Shown piece by piece: positions 1 through 7,617 of a stretch of 64,000 nt of DNA. The translations under genes were made by a program, and so were the position numbers. Origin of the DNA: Ignavibacteriota bacterium (lineage in GTDB: Bacteria; Bacteroidota; Ignavibacteria; UBA10030; SZUA-254); assembly GCA_016212665.1 (NCBI GenBank), contig JACREZ010000037.1, positions 1-64,000 on the forward strand, given 5' to 3'. The notes under the pieces were generated by a model. The model searched no databases, had not been told where the DNA came from, and saw only the letters and a list, made by a program, of their open reading frames with translations. The first letter of the stretch is position 1, and each line of letters starts with the position of its first letter.

Positions 1-377
1 TCCCTAATTCCGCATTCTGTCTGCCTAACTCCGCATTCTGATTCCCTAATTCCGCATTCCGGTCGGCTAACTCCGCATTCCGGTCGGCTAACTCCGCATT
101 TCGATTCCCTAATTCCGCATTCCGATTCCCTAATTCCGCATTCCGGTCGACTAACTCCGCATTCCGACTCCCTAATTCCGCATTCCGATTCCCTAATTCC
201 GCATTCCGGTCGACTAACTCCGCATTCCGACTCCCTAATTCCGCATTCCGGTCGGCTAACTCCGCATTCTGATTCCCTAATTCCGCATTCCGGTCGGCTA
301 ATTCCGCATTCTGACTCCCTAATTCCGCATTCCGATTTCCTAATTCCGCATTCCGATTCCCTAATTCCGCATTCCGG
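1..377. repeat. 21-bp tandem repeat array (18 copies)
   Basis: About 18 head-to-tail 21-bp units run from the window edge, alternating between two variants (CTAATTCCGCATTCCGATTCC and CTAACTCCGCATTCCGGTCGG type). Units carry point differences but no length change, so the reading frame is kept. On the minus strand one frame stays open through the whole array and encodes heptads of the form RNAELGN / RNAELAD, with Leu every seventh residue. That frame has no ATG, GTG or TTG start before its upstream stop near 440. A truncated or relic coiled-coil gene is possible; a non-coding minisatellite is equally so. There are no spacers, so it is not CRISPR. The 3' end of the flippase gene lies about 120 bases away. 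Confidence 0.9.
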
Positions 378-496
378 GCGGATTCTTTGACATCCCGAAT
401 TCTTAAATTGTCAATGTATTTACCATGTTTACTATTCTGTCAAAGTTTGATGACTTTGCCTCAGTTAAAAGAACAGCATACAATCCATTCAAATTG

Positions 497-1822
497 TTAC
501 TTCAATAAGTTTATTATTTTCGTTTGAACAAATGCCATTACATCAGTAATGTGTGAAAAAACCTTTTGCGGCAGAATGACCACAAAACTTTTCAGGTAAA
601 GGTAAATCATGAATGTCGTGATGAACAAGGCAGTGACATAGCCAATGCTTGTCCCGAAGAATCCCAAAGTATCAGTGAGAAAATAATATAAAACGAAAGA
701 AAGAATAAGATGAACAACACTCAACATCATCGGTACTTTTAATTTATTCATACCAATCAAATAACTTGCAATGACTCCATTCCACGGAACAATCAACGTC
801 AGGAAACTAAACACACGCACCACCGGCGCGGCATCCTGATACTTTCCATGATAGAGCAATTCAAGAAGCCATTCCGGGAAAAAGAATAACAACACAAACA
901 CCGGAAGAAACAGAAGCGTGGAAAAACAGATTGCTTTCTCTGCCGTTACCTGAAGGTTATCGAGTTCTCCTTTTGCATACGCCTTGGAAGAAAACGGGAC
1001 AAGGAACATCTGCAATACCTGAGCAAGCATATCGGTAAGCCGGTTAAATATTTTCGCAACGTTGTAAATCGCCACGCCCGTCACCCCGGCAGTGGACGAA
1101 ACAAAGAAAATGTCGAGTTGGGAGAAGACCGTATAAACGGCGTTTCCCCCGAAACTGAACTTCCCGAAGTTCACCATCTTCCAAAATGCTTCCTTCTGAA
1201 AAGAGTACTTCCCTTTCAGGGAACGAAACGTGAGCGCAATCGAGAGAAGCGAGGAAAACGAAATACCGAGCAGGTTCATCTTTACAATATCCTCCGCCGT
1301 GTTGAACCGGTGAAGTTCCCGTGCGAGAAGAATAAGAACGATGGTACCGAGAAAATACGCGGCATCAATCCAAAAAATCTTCTGCACCTGATACGTCGTC
1401 TGCAACAAACTGATTGCATAACTCCGGTACAAACTTGCAACTAACAGTAGCGGCACATATTTCAACAAGGAAGAAATGTTCGCGCTCCCCGCCGGGTCGA
1501 AGATGGGAACCAGCGCCGGTTGAAAAAGAAGTATCGCCGCAGAAACGAGGAGATAAAATCCGCCGGAGAGAATGACGCTTGCAACGGCAAACGGTCCGTA
1601 GTCCTCTGTTTCCGCCGCAAACTTCGTGAACGGCTGAAAGGCAAGTGCAAAACCAAGAGCGGTAACAAACGCGAAGAGTGTCTGCACAATAACAAACGCT
1701 CCGTACTCTTGTTCCGGCAAGACACGAATGACGAGGAAGATATACGCGACTCCGTAAATCGCCGGAAGTGCTTTATCCGCAAACGCCCAGATGCCTTTCG
1801 TTATGTGTTTACCGAATTCCAC
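497..1822 (-). CDS. Wzx/MATE-like polysaccharide flippase
   Basis: This 441-residue integral membrane protein has about 12-14 hydrophobic segments and the N-terminal layout of the oligosaccharide flippase (MVF/Wzx) family, with an early amphipathic stretch followed by the YGAFVIVQTLFAF helix. It probably flips undecaprenyl-linked oligosaccharide across the inner membrane for export. The start codon is GTG at 1822. It is the last gene of a minus-strand cluster containing rmlD, rmlC and several glycosyltransferases, which supports an O-antigen or exopolysaccharide role. Substrate specificity cannot be read from the sequence. Short T/A-rich repeats lie between it and rmlD. Confidence 0.82.
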   Translation of the reverse strand: MEFGKHITKGIWAFADKALPAIYGVAYIFLVIRVLPEQEYGAFVIVQTLFAFVTALGFALAFQPFTKFAAETEDYGPFAVASVILSGGFYLLVSAAILLFQPALVPIFDPAGSANISSLLKYVPLLLVASLYRSYAISLLQTTYQVQKIFWIDAAYFLGTIVLILLARELHRFNTAEDIVKMNLLGISFSSLLSIALTFRSLKGKYSFQKEAFWKMVNFGKFSFGGNAVYTVFSQLDIFFVSSTAGVTGVAIYNVAKIFNRLTDMLAQVLQMFLVPFSSKAYAKGELDNLQVTAEKAICFSTLLFLPVFVLLFFFPEWLLELLYHGKYQDAAPVVRVFSFLTLIVPWNGVIASYLIGMNKLKVPMMLSVVHLILSFVLYYFLTDTLGFFGTSIGYVTALFITTFMIYLYLKSFVVILPQKVFSHITDVMAFVQTKIINLLK

Positions 1823-1828
1823 ACTCAG

Positions 1829-1938
1829 TTTTTTGTTTTCAGTTTACTGTTTACAGTTAATATTTTTTGAGTTATCAATTGACAATTGACCGTTCACCAT
1901 TGACAATGAGTACTGTTTACTGAGTACTGGTTACTGAT
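1829..1938. repeat. Degenerate short-repeat spacer (ATTGACA / GTTTACT family)
   Basis: The gap between the flippase and rmlD consists of degenerate short tandem words: CAGTTTACTGTTTACAG, then CAATTGACAATTGAC, CCATTGACAATGAG, then TACTGTTTACTGAGTACTGG. The same vocabulary recurs at about 2838-2885, 29582-29640 and 29850-29945 and inside some genes. It resembles the short tandemly repeated repetitive sequences known from other bacteria. The last bases overlap the rmlD stop-codon region. Confidence 0.7.
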
Positions 1939-2779
1939 TCCGAAAGTAGTGTTGAAGACTTTCCTTCCAGTGCGGCATGATATCAATCCCTAACGATAGC
2001 AACGCGTTGTTTTCCAGAACCGAATACGACGGGCGTTTTACCGGCGATGCAAACTCCTTCGATGAAACCGGGATGACATTGATTTCAATCCCCGCAATCT
2101 CGAAAATCGCTTTGGCAAACTCGTACCACGAACAGAAACCGTTGTTCGTTGCATGATAGATTCCATACGCTTTAGTCTTTACCAATTCTCTTATTTGTTC
2201 TGCAAGATGGAAAGTGTAAGTCGGTGTAATTATTTCGTCGTTCACCACACGCAGTTCATTTTTTTCTTTTGAAAGTTTAAGCATCGTCTCGACAAAATTT
2301 GTCCCTTTTGCGCGGCACGTTGCGTGTCCGTATAACCCGCAACTTCGTACAATGTAATGCCGCGGAGAATATGCCGCTACAAAATGTTCACCCGCGAGTT
2401 TTGTAATCGCATACACATTCAACGGATTCGTTGCATCTGTTTCGATATAGGGCGCTTGTTTCGTTCCGTCAAACACATAATCCGTACTGACATGGACGAA
2501 ATCAATCCCAAGAGATTCGGTAACTTTTGCAAGATTCAACGCGCCGAGTCCGTTTACCTGAAATGCTTTTTCAATCTCTTTCTCACACAACGGAACGTTA
2601 TGGAAAGCGGCAGTATTCACAACCACATCCGGTTTCAATTCCGACAAAACCGAATTCACCGAATCTATGTTTCCAATCTCAATCTGTTCGTGATTCAATG
2701 CAAACGGTTGATATTCTGCAAACACAAGCATCAGGTCTGTACCGAGTTGACCGTTCGCTCCGATGATGGCGACTTTCAT
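1931..2779 (-). CDS. rmlD: dTDP-4-dehydrorhamnose reductase RmlD
   Basis: This 282-residue protein has an N-terminal Rossmann motif (IIGANGQLG) and the extended SDR catalytic YAITK (YxxxK), with the HVSTDYVFDG segment typical of RmlD. It reduces dTDP-4-keto-L-rhamnose to dTDP-L-rhamnose using NAD(P)H, the last step of rhamnose donor synthesis, in the cytoplasm. Its length matches the family (about 280-300). It lies downstream of rmlC in the same minus-strand cluster, separated by a short-repeat spacer. rmlA and rmlB are not in the window. It starts at ATG. Confidence 0.92.
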   Translation of the reverse strand: MKVAIIGANGQLGTDLMLVFAEYQPFALNHEQIEIGNIDSVNSVLSELKPDVVVNTAAFHNVPLCEKEIEKAFQVNGLGALNLAKVTESLGIDFVHVSTDYVFDGTKQAPYIETDATNPLNVYAITKLAGEHFVAAYSPRHYIVRSCGLYGHATCRAKGTNFVETMLKLSKEKNELRVVNDEIITPTYTFHLAEQIRELVKTKAYGIYHATNNGFCSWYEFAKAIFEIAGIEINVIPVSSKEFASPVKRPSYSVLENNALLSLGIDIMPHWKESLQHYFRNQ

Positions 2780-2837
2780 TCTAATAGTTATTGGTTAAAC
2801 GTTCGTAGTTATGGTTTATCGTTTGAAGACGTTCAGC

Positions 2838-2885
2838 CATGGACGATTGACAAATGACAAATGACCATTGACTATTGACAATGGA
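2838..2885. repeat. Short tandem repeat spacer, ATTGACAA/ATGAC family
   Basis: The rmlC-rmlD gap contains near-tandem units ATTGACA, AATGACA, AATGACC, ATTGACT, ATTGACA, ATGGACC. They are about seven bases each and diverged. The preceding 50 bases also have repeated GTTATGGTTTATCG-like words. No promoter or terminator is evident. Confidence 0.7.
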
Positions 2886-2916
2886 CCATACATAATTAAC
2901 TTCGTTTTTAAAAGGG

Positions 2917-3483
2917 TTAGTATGTAAACACATCAGACATCGGTGTTTGTAACCATTGTTTGAGCGTCATCCCCCTCTTGTCCTTCTCTGAAAGAACCGG
3001 CTCACTCACTGTCCACGGAATTCCGATTTCCGGGTCGTTCCATAGAATGCTTCCCTCGCTCTTGTTATTGTAAATGCTGGTGCATTTGTATTGGATTTCT
3101 GTTTTGTCCGTCAAGGCGCAAAAGCCGTTTGCAAAACCGGGAGGCACCCAAATTTCGATTCGTGTCTCAGCGTCCACTTCTTTTGAAAAATATTTTCCCA
3201 GTGTCGGCGAGCCTTTCCGAATATCAACCATGCACAGGAACGCACGACCGGACGTGACACGAACTAACTTCCCTTGCGGCGGGTCCCACTGAAAGTGCAT
3301 TCCCCGCAACACGCCTTTGGCGGAACGCGAATGATTATCCTGAAGAAAGTTCGACGGCAACCCTAACGCGGCAAAAGAATCGGAGCGATAGATTTCCATG
3401 AAGAAGCCGCGTTCATCGCCAAACACTTCCGGCTTGACAATGAGTAAGCCCTCTAGGTGTGTTGGTTCAATTGTAAATGCCAT
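2917..3483 (-). CDS. rmlC: dTDP-4-dehydrorhamnose 3,5-epimerase RmlC
   Basis: This 188-residue protein matches the RmlC cupin family in length and motifs: DERGFFMEIYRSD near residue 25, the conserved QDNHSRSAKGVLRGMHFQ segment (which carries the catalytic His region) around 47-64, and WVPPGFANGFCAL around 110-125. It epimerises C3 and C5 of dTDP-4-keto-6-deoxyglucose. It is followed by rmlD and preceded by a GT2 gene that could use the rhamnose donor. Confidence 0.94.
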   Translation of the reverse strand: MAFTIEPTHLEGLLIVKPEVFGDERGFFMEIYRSDSFAALGLPSNFLQDNHSRSAKGVLRGMHFQWDPPQGKLVRVTSGRAFLCMVDIRKGSPTLGKYFSKEVDAETRIEIWVPPGFANGFCALTDKTEIQYKCTSIYNNKSEGSILWNDPEIGIPWTVSEPVLSEKDKRGMTLKQWLQTPMSDVFTY

Positions 3484-3498
3484 AGTCCAAGTTGTAAA

Positions 3499-4392
3499 TT
3501 ATCGGAAAAGTTTATTAAGTGCTTTCAGAAACCCTCTGAACAGCGCACCAATTATACGAAAATTTCCTGAGAGAATATGTTTGAACACGAACCACAGCGT
3601 CGCGCCGCCGATGAACCATGGAATGGTCAGCCAGTGATACCAACTCGCATACCGTTTGAAAAAGATAAGATTGTGTTCGACTTTGAGTTGCGTTTTCAAC
3701 GGCGTCATTCCGCCGCCGCTGAACGAGGAGACTTTGTGCCAGAGTTTCGCTTTCGGAACGTACATGATTTTATACCCGGCTCGGCGTGTTCGTTCTGTCC
3801 AATCAGCATCTTCAGAGTAGGCAGGAAAATAGATCGGGTCGAACGTTCCGACCCGCTCGATGACTTCCCGCTTGACTAAGAACGCACAGCCCGTAGCGTA
3901 TTCTGTTTCTTCCGTCGTGTCATACTGTCCGTTGTCCGATTCGCGTATGCCGCGATGTGCAACCATGCCTGTGAAGAAATTTACTTTTCCCCCGGCGTAC
4001 CAAAACTTGTTCGGCTCGGAGAAGAAATAAATCTTCGGGCAAAGAATTCCGATACGTGAATCGGAAACTGCAACGTTCATCATTTCCGAAAGCATGTTTT
4101 CATCAACCGCAATGTCGTTGTTCAATAAGATGAGCCACTCTGCGCCCTGTTCCACAGCGTAGTTGATACCGACATTATTCCCCTCGCCGAAGCCGAGATT
4201 CTTACCGTTTTCCAGCAAGACAAGATTCGGATACATTTCCTTCACCGCTTGCTGACTTCCATCCGTCGAACCATTATCCACAACAATAATTTCAAATCGC
4301 GGGTATGTCATCTTCAACACGGACTCAATCGTTTCAAGCAAAAGTTGCTTGCCGTTGAGATTGAGGATAATGCAATAAACGAACGGGTTCAT
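3499..4392 (-). CDS. GT2 glycosyltransferase, rhamnosyltransferase-like
   Basis: This 297-residue GT-A glycosyltransferase starts with IILNLNGKQLLLETIESV and carries IVVDNGSTDGS (nucleotide-sugar site) near residue 35-45 and LLNNDIAVD as the DXD-like motif near 90-98. A C-terminal hydrophobic stretch follows the WHKVSS and GGG region. The layout is that of WbbL-type family-2 enzymes, and the rml genes next door suggest a rhamnosyl transfer; the acceptor is unknown. Its ATG sits immediately 3' of a REP element (4396-4449) and no Shine-Dalgarno is seen, so translation may rely on coupling to the upstream wecB. Confidence 0.85.
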   Translation of the reverse strand: MNPFVYCIILNLNGKQLLLETIESVLKMTYPRFEIIVVDNGSTDGSQQAVKEMYPNLVLLENGKNLGFGEGNNVGINYAVEQGAEWLILLNNDIAVDENMLSEMMNVAVSDSRIGILCPKIYFFSEPNKFWYAGGKVNFFTGMVAHRGIRESDNGQYDTTEETEYATGCAFLVKREVIERVGTFDPIYFPAYSEDADWTERTRRAGYKIMYVPKAKLWHKVSSFSGGGMTPLKTQLKVEHNLIFFKRYASWYHWLTIPWFIGGATLWFVFKHILSGNFRIIGALFRGFLKALNKLFR

Positions 4393-4395
4393 GTT

Positions 4396-4449
4396 GTACG
4401 TCGAAATTTATTTCGACCCGGTCAATGGACGAAATAAATTTCGTCCTAC
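4396..4449. repeat. GTAG-REP-like two-hairpin element (BIME), copy 1
   Basis: The order is GTAC (4396-4399), a hairpin with 8-bp arms GTCGAAAT/ATTTCGAC (4400-4417), a 10-nt spacer, a hairpin with arms GACGAAAT/ATTTCGTC (4428-4445), then CTAC (4446-4449). This matches the inverted REP pair (BIME) organisation of GTAG-REPs. It overlaps the last codons of wecB and sits directly in front of the GT2 start codon. Confidence 0.75.
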
Positions 4450-5538
4450 AAGAATGTCCACGATTCGCTCTGCCGCTTTCCCATCGCCGTAAGGATTGGC
4501 TTTGGTTGACATTGTTTGATAGGCATTGGAATCAGTCAACAATAGATTTGCTTCTGCAATGATTTTCTCTTTATCCGTTCCAACCAACTTCGCCGTTCCG
4601 ACTTCGATTGCTTCCGGTCGTTCCGTCGTTGTGCGAAGAACAAGCACCGGTTTTCCAAGCGAAGGCGCTTCTTCCTGTATGCCGCCGGAGTCCGTCAGAA
4701 TCAAATAACATTTGTTCATCAACTGAACAAAGGAACGATACTCCAACGGCTCAATCAGATGCACACGGGTAACAGAGGAAAAAATTTCTTTCGCCGCTGA
4801 TTGTACATTCGGATTGGGATGAACGGGATAAATCAGTTCAACATCGGAATGGTATTCAACTATCTGCCGACATGCTGTGAACACTTCACGCATCGGTTTC
4901 CCGAAATTTTCCCGTCTATGAGATGTCAGGAGAATGACCTTCTTCCTATTGAAATCAATCCGATTCAATCGTTCATCATCGAACTGAAACTCCGGCGAGA
5001 CAATCATCTTCAATGCATCAATGACCGTGTTCCCCGTAACGAAAATGGTCTCGGGCTCCACTCCTTCGTTCAACAAATTGTTCTTCGCCCACTCGGTTGG
5101 CGCAAAATGGAAATCCGTCAGTCGTGAAGTAATTTGCCGATTGATTTCTTCGGGCCAGGGATTGAGTTTATTCCATGTCCGCAATCCCGCTTCAACATGT
5201 CCGACGGGAATCTTCAAATAGAAGGCGGCAAGACTCGCGGCAAACGTCGTTGTCGTATCTCCCTGCACCAACAAAACATCAGGCGATTCTTTCTCAAGCA
5301 CATGTTTGATTTCATTCAGTACGGTCGTGGTAATGTAAAACAAATCCTGACCGGGTTGCATGATGTTTAAATCGTAATCCGGTTTGATGTTGAAGATGTC
5401 GAGTTTTTGGTCGAGCAGTTCACGATGCTGTGCCGTCACGATGACAACATGCGGAATATTCCGTTTCCGTAATTCAAGAACGACGGGGGCGAGTTTGATG
5501 GCTTCCGGTCGGGTGCCGAAGACAAGTGCAACCTTCAT
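4408..5538 (-). CDS. wecB: UDP-N-acetylglucosamine 2-epimerase (non-hydrolysing)
   Basis: This is a WecB/MnaA-family enzyme converting UDP-GlcNAc to UDP-ManNAc. It begins MKVALVFGTRPEAIKLAP and carries HVEAGLRTWN, TSHRRENFG, YPVHPNPNV and LTDSGGIQEEAPSLGKPVLVLR, all hallmarks of the family. An in-frame start 48 bases upstream exists (5586) but would overlap the preceding methyltransferase. ATG at 5538 has AAGGA a few bases upstream, overlapping the previous stop, and gives a typical 376 residues. The C-terminal residues GRNLFRPLTGSK are encoded by a REP element, so the natural end of the protein has been overwritten by the repeat. Confidence 0.93.
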   Translation of the reverse strand: MKVALVFGTRPEAIKLAPVVLELRKRNIPHVVIVTAQHRELLDQKLDIFNIKPDYDLNIMQPGQDLFYITTTVLNEIKHVLEKESPDVLLVQGDTTTTFAASLAAFYLKIPVGHVEAGLRTWNKLNPWPEEINRQITSRLTDFHFAPTEWAKNNLLNEGVEPETIFVTGNTVIDALKMIVSPEFQFDDERLNRIDFNRKKVILLTSHRRENFGKPMREVFTACRQIVEYHSDVELIYPVHPNPNVQSAAKEIFSSVTRVHLIEPLEYRSFVQLMNKCYLILTDSGGIQEEAPSLGKPVLVLRTTTERPEAIEVGTAKLVGTDKEKIIAEANLLLTDSNAYQTMSTKANPYGDGKAAERIVDILVGRNLFRPLTGSK

Positions 5539-5539
5539 C

Positions 5540-6427
5540 TCAGTCCTTCGTCGCGATGAGTTCAATTCTGTCGCCGAACATACCAAGCATCTTCGTCACC
5601 GAATAATTGATGTAATGAAACCATTTCTTCCCGGCATTTTCCAACGCCGAACCGCGCTGTGAAATTTCTTTCGGAGGAATGATAGAGACATTGGTTTCAA
5701 CGACCCGAAGCCCGCACATCGTTATCAACTTTGCCATGCTGTTCGGGCGATACTCGAAGACATGATACGGCGGCATATTGACTGTCGCCCGTTTGTTCAG
5801 CATCGAGTAGAGAACAAAACCGCTCCTCGAAAACAGTGTGTTCGTTTGCGTCGGACATTCAAAAACGACAATTCCTTTCGGAGCGAGGATTCTGTACAAT
5901 TCTTTCACACTCGCAAGCGGGTCGGGAAGATGTTCAAGCACATCGCCGAGAAAGATTACATCGAACTGGTTCTCAGGAAATTTTGCTTCGTGTATATCTC
6001 CAACAACAACGTTGAGTCCGTATTTTGTTCTTGCCAACCTTGCCGCATCGCCGGAAAACTCCACTCCATAAACATCATAACCGGATTTTTTTGCCGCGTT
6101 CAAAAACGCACCGCCGGCGCAACCTACTTCTAAAAATTTCCCTGTCGGTTTAAATTTCTTCAATCGTTGCAGAAGCGAATTGTCTTCGAGCGATTCCGTC
6201 ACCGCATCATCGAAATAACTTCCTGCATGCCCGCACCGGAAATCTCCTTCGAAATATTCATGCGAATACATCTGCTTGAATTCTTCAGCGGTTGGTTGGG
6301 GGTCAAGAAAAATTATTCCGCATTCGTTGCACTCAAGAGCGCCGAACCATCTTCCGTTAAAGTTGTATCCGAATGGAATCGGTTTCAGTTGCAGAGAAGA
6401 ACATATTCTGCATTGCAAACTCTTCAC
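5540..6427 (-). CDS. SAM-dependent methyltransferase with N-terminal Cys motif
   Basis: The protein is about 295 residues. It opens with a possible zinc ribbon (CRIC near residues 6-9 and CNEC near 35), then a class I methyltransferase fold with motif I FLEVGCAGGAF and the motif containing VIFLGDVLEHLPDP, as in the Methyltransf_23 group of sugar and O-antigen methyltransferases. Two starts are possible: TTG at 6433, only 3 nt after GGAGG, or GTG at 6427, 9 nt after it; the latter has the better spacing. It overlaps or abuts the GT4 stop and is followed directly by wecB. It probably methylates a sugar of the surface glycan; the target is unknown. Confidence 0.82.
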   Translation of the reverse strand: MKSLQCRICSSLQLKPIPFGYNFNGRWFGALECNECGIIFLDPQPTAEEFKQMYSHEYFEGDFRCGHAGSYFDDAVTESLEDNSLLQRLKKFKPTGKFLEVGCAGGAFLNAAKKSGYDVYGVEFSGDAARLARTKYGLNVVVGDIHEAKFPENQFDVIFLGDVLEHLPDPLASVKELYRILAPKGIVVFECPTQTNTLFSRSGFVLYSMLNKRATVNMPPYHVFEYRPNSMAKLITMCGLRVVETNVSIIPPKEISQRGSALENAGKKWFHYINYSVTKMLGMFGDRIELIATKD

Positions 6428-6429
6428 GC

Positions 6430-7602
6430 TCAATGTCCTCCCGCCAATTCTTCAATCGTCCCGACAAAATGTTCCCACGAGTACTTTTTCTTTTCTTCCC
6501 GCACATTACGGGAAAAAACCTCCTGTTTGTCTTCTTCAAAATATTTTATGATTGCATCAGCCAACGCCCGCGGATGTTCCGGCGGAACAATGTAGCCTGT
6601 TCGTTCGTGGAGAACCGTTTCCGATAACCCGCCGACATCCGTTGCTATCACCGGCTTATCAAAATTGTAGGCAATCTGCACAATTCCGCTTTGCGTCGCC
6701 GAGCGATATGGAAGCACAACGACATCCGAAGCGGAAAAACAGTTCGCGACTTCTCCGTTCGGAACATACTCGGACACAAACCGAACTGATGATTCAAGGT
6801 TCAACTCTTTTACCTGCTGACGGTACTTTTGCTCATCGTCATAAAATTCACCAACGACAAGTAATTGGTGATTGGTGAATGGCGAGTAGTGGGTAGTAAG
6901 CAGTTTGAATGCTTCAATCAGAGTATCCAGCCCTTTGTAATGACGAACATATCCAAAAAAAAGGAGAACATGTTTTTGTTTGATGTTCAAGATTGCGCGT
7001 GCTTCTTCCTGCGGAATCAGTTTTCCGAAATTTTCATACACAGGATGCGGGACGAGACGATATGATGAATTTGGAAAATGTGTGTTCAAATCTTTTTCGA
7101 CCGATTTCGATTGCACTATAAAATAATCTGCCGCTTTGAACGCGTACTTTGTAAAAGCAACATCTCCAGGCCTTCGTTCATGCGGAATAATATTATCGCA
7201 AATGAAGAGAACTTTTGTCTTCGTTCCGCGTTTTACACGTTTTGCAATCGTTCCGAAACAGGGACCGAAAAACGGGAGCCAATATTTAAAAATCACCAAG
7301 TCGGGTTTTCGTTTTTTGATTTCAGAGGCAACGCTCAACCAGTTTAACGGATTGATGGAATCAACTAACTGCGGTGCGGGTTGAATTTCTTCAAGCCCGG
7401 TGTTTCCGCTTGATTCATCTCGACGGGTCGAGTCTTCGACCTGAGTTTTTCCGGGGAAAAGAAATTTGGGATACTGCCGTTTGAAGGTAATCGTTTCAAC
7501 TTCGTGACGTACACGAAGATGTTTGGCAAGAAGCGCGTTGAAGTGTGCGATGCCGCCTCGTAACGGATATGCTGTGCTGACAATAATGATTTTCACGTTC
7601 AA
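6430..7602 (-). CDS. GT4 glycosyltransferase
   Basis: This 390-residue GT-B enzyme starts with VSTAYPLRGGIAHFN and contains HKGLD-like (HYKGLDTLIEAF), VLPYRSATQSGIVQIAYNFDKPVIATDVGGL (the E-x7-E-like donor region) and a C-terminal helix. It probably transfers a sugar onto the polysaccharide repeat. Two in-frame starts exist, TTG at 7602 and GTG at 7596. Around residues 235-245 the segment TTHYSPFTNH is encoded by a run of degenerate GGTGATTGGTGAATGG repeats, an intragenic short-repeat insertion. The stop overlaps the following methyltransferase start region. Confidence 0.86.
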   Translation of the reverse strand: MNVKIIIVSTAYPLRGGIAHFNALLAKHLRVRHEVETITFKRQYPKFLFPGKTQVEDSTRRDESSGNTGLEEIQPAPQLVDSINPLNWLSVASEIKKRKPDLVIFKYWLPFFGPCFGTIAKRVKRGTKTKVLFICDNIIPHERRPGDVAFTKYAFKAADYFIVQSKSVEKDLNTHFPNSSYRLVPHPVYENFGKLIPQEEARAILNIKQKHVLLFFGYVRHYKGLDTLIEAFKLLTTHYSPFTNHQLLVVGEFYDDEQKYRQQVKELNLESSVRFVSEYVPNGEVANCFSASDVVVLPYRSATQSGIVQIAYNFDKPVIATDVGGLSETVLHERTGYIVPPEHPRALADAIIKYFEEDKQEVFSRNVREEKKKYSWEHFVGTIEELAGGH

Positions 7603-7617
7603 CGAACGATACTACAC

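Noticed and set aside
1-377. CRISPR array at the window start
   Set aside because: Units are contiguous 21-bp repeats with no variable spacers and no cas genes nearby.
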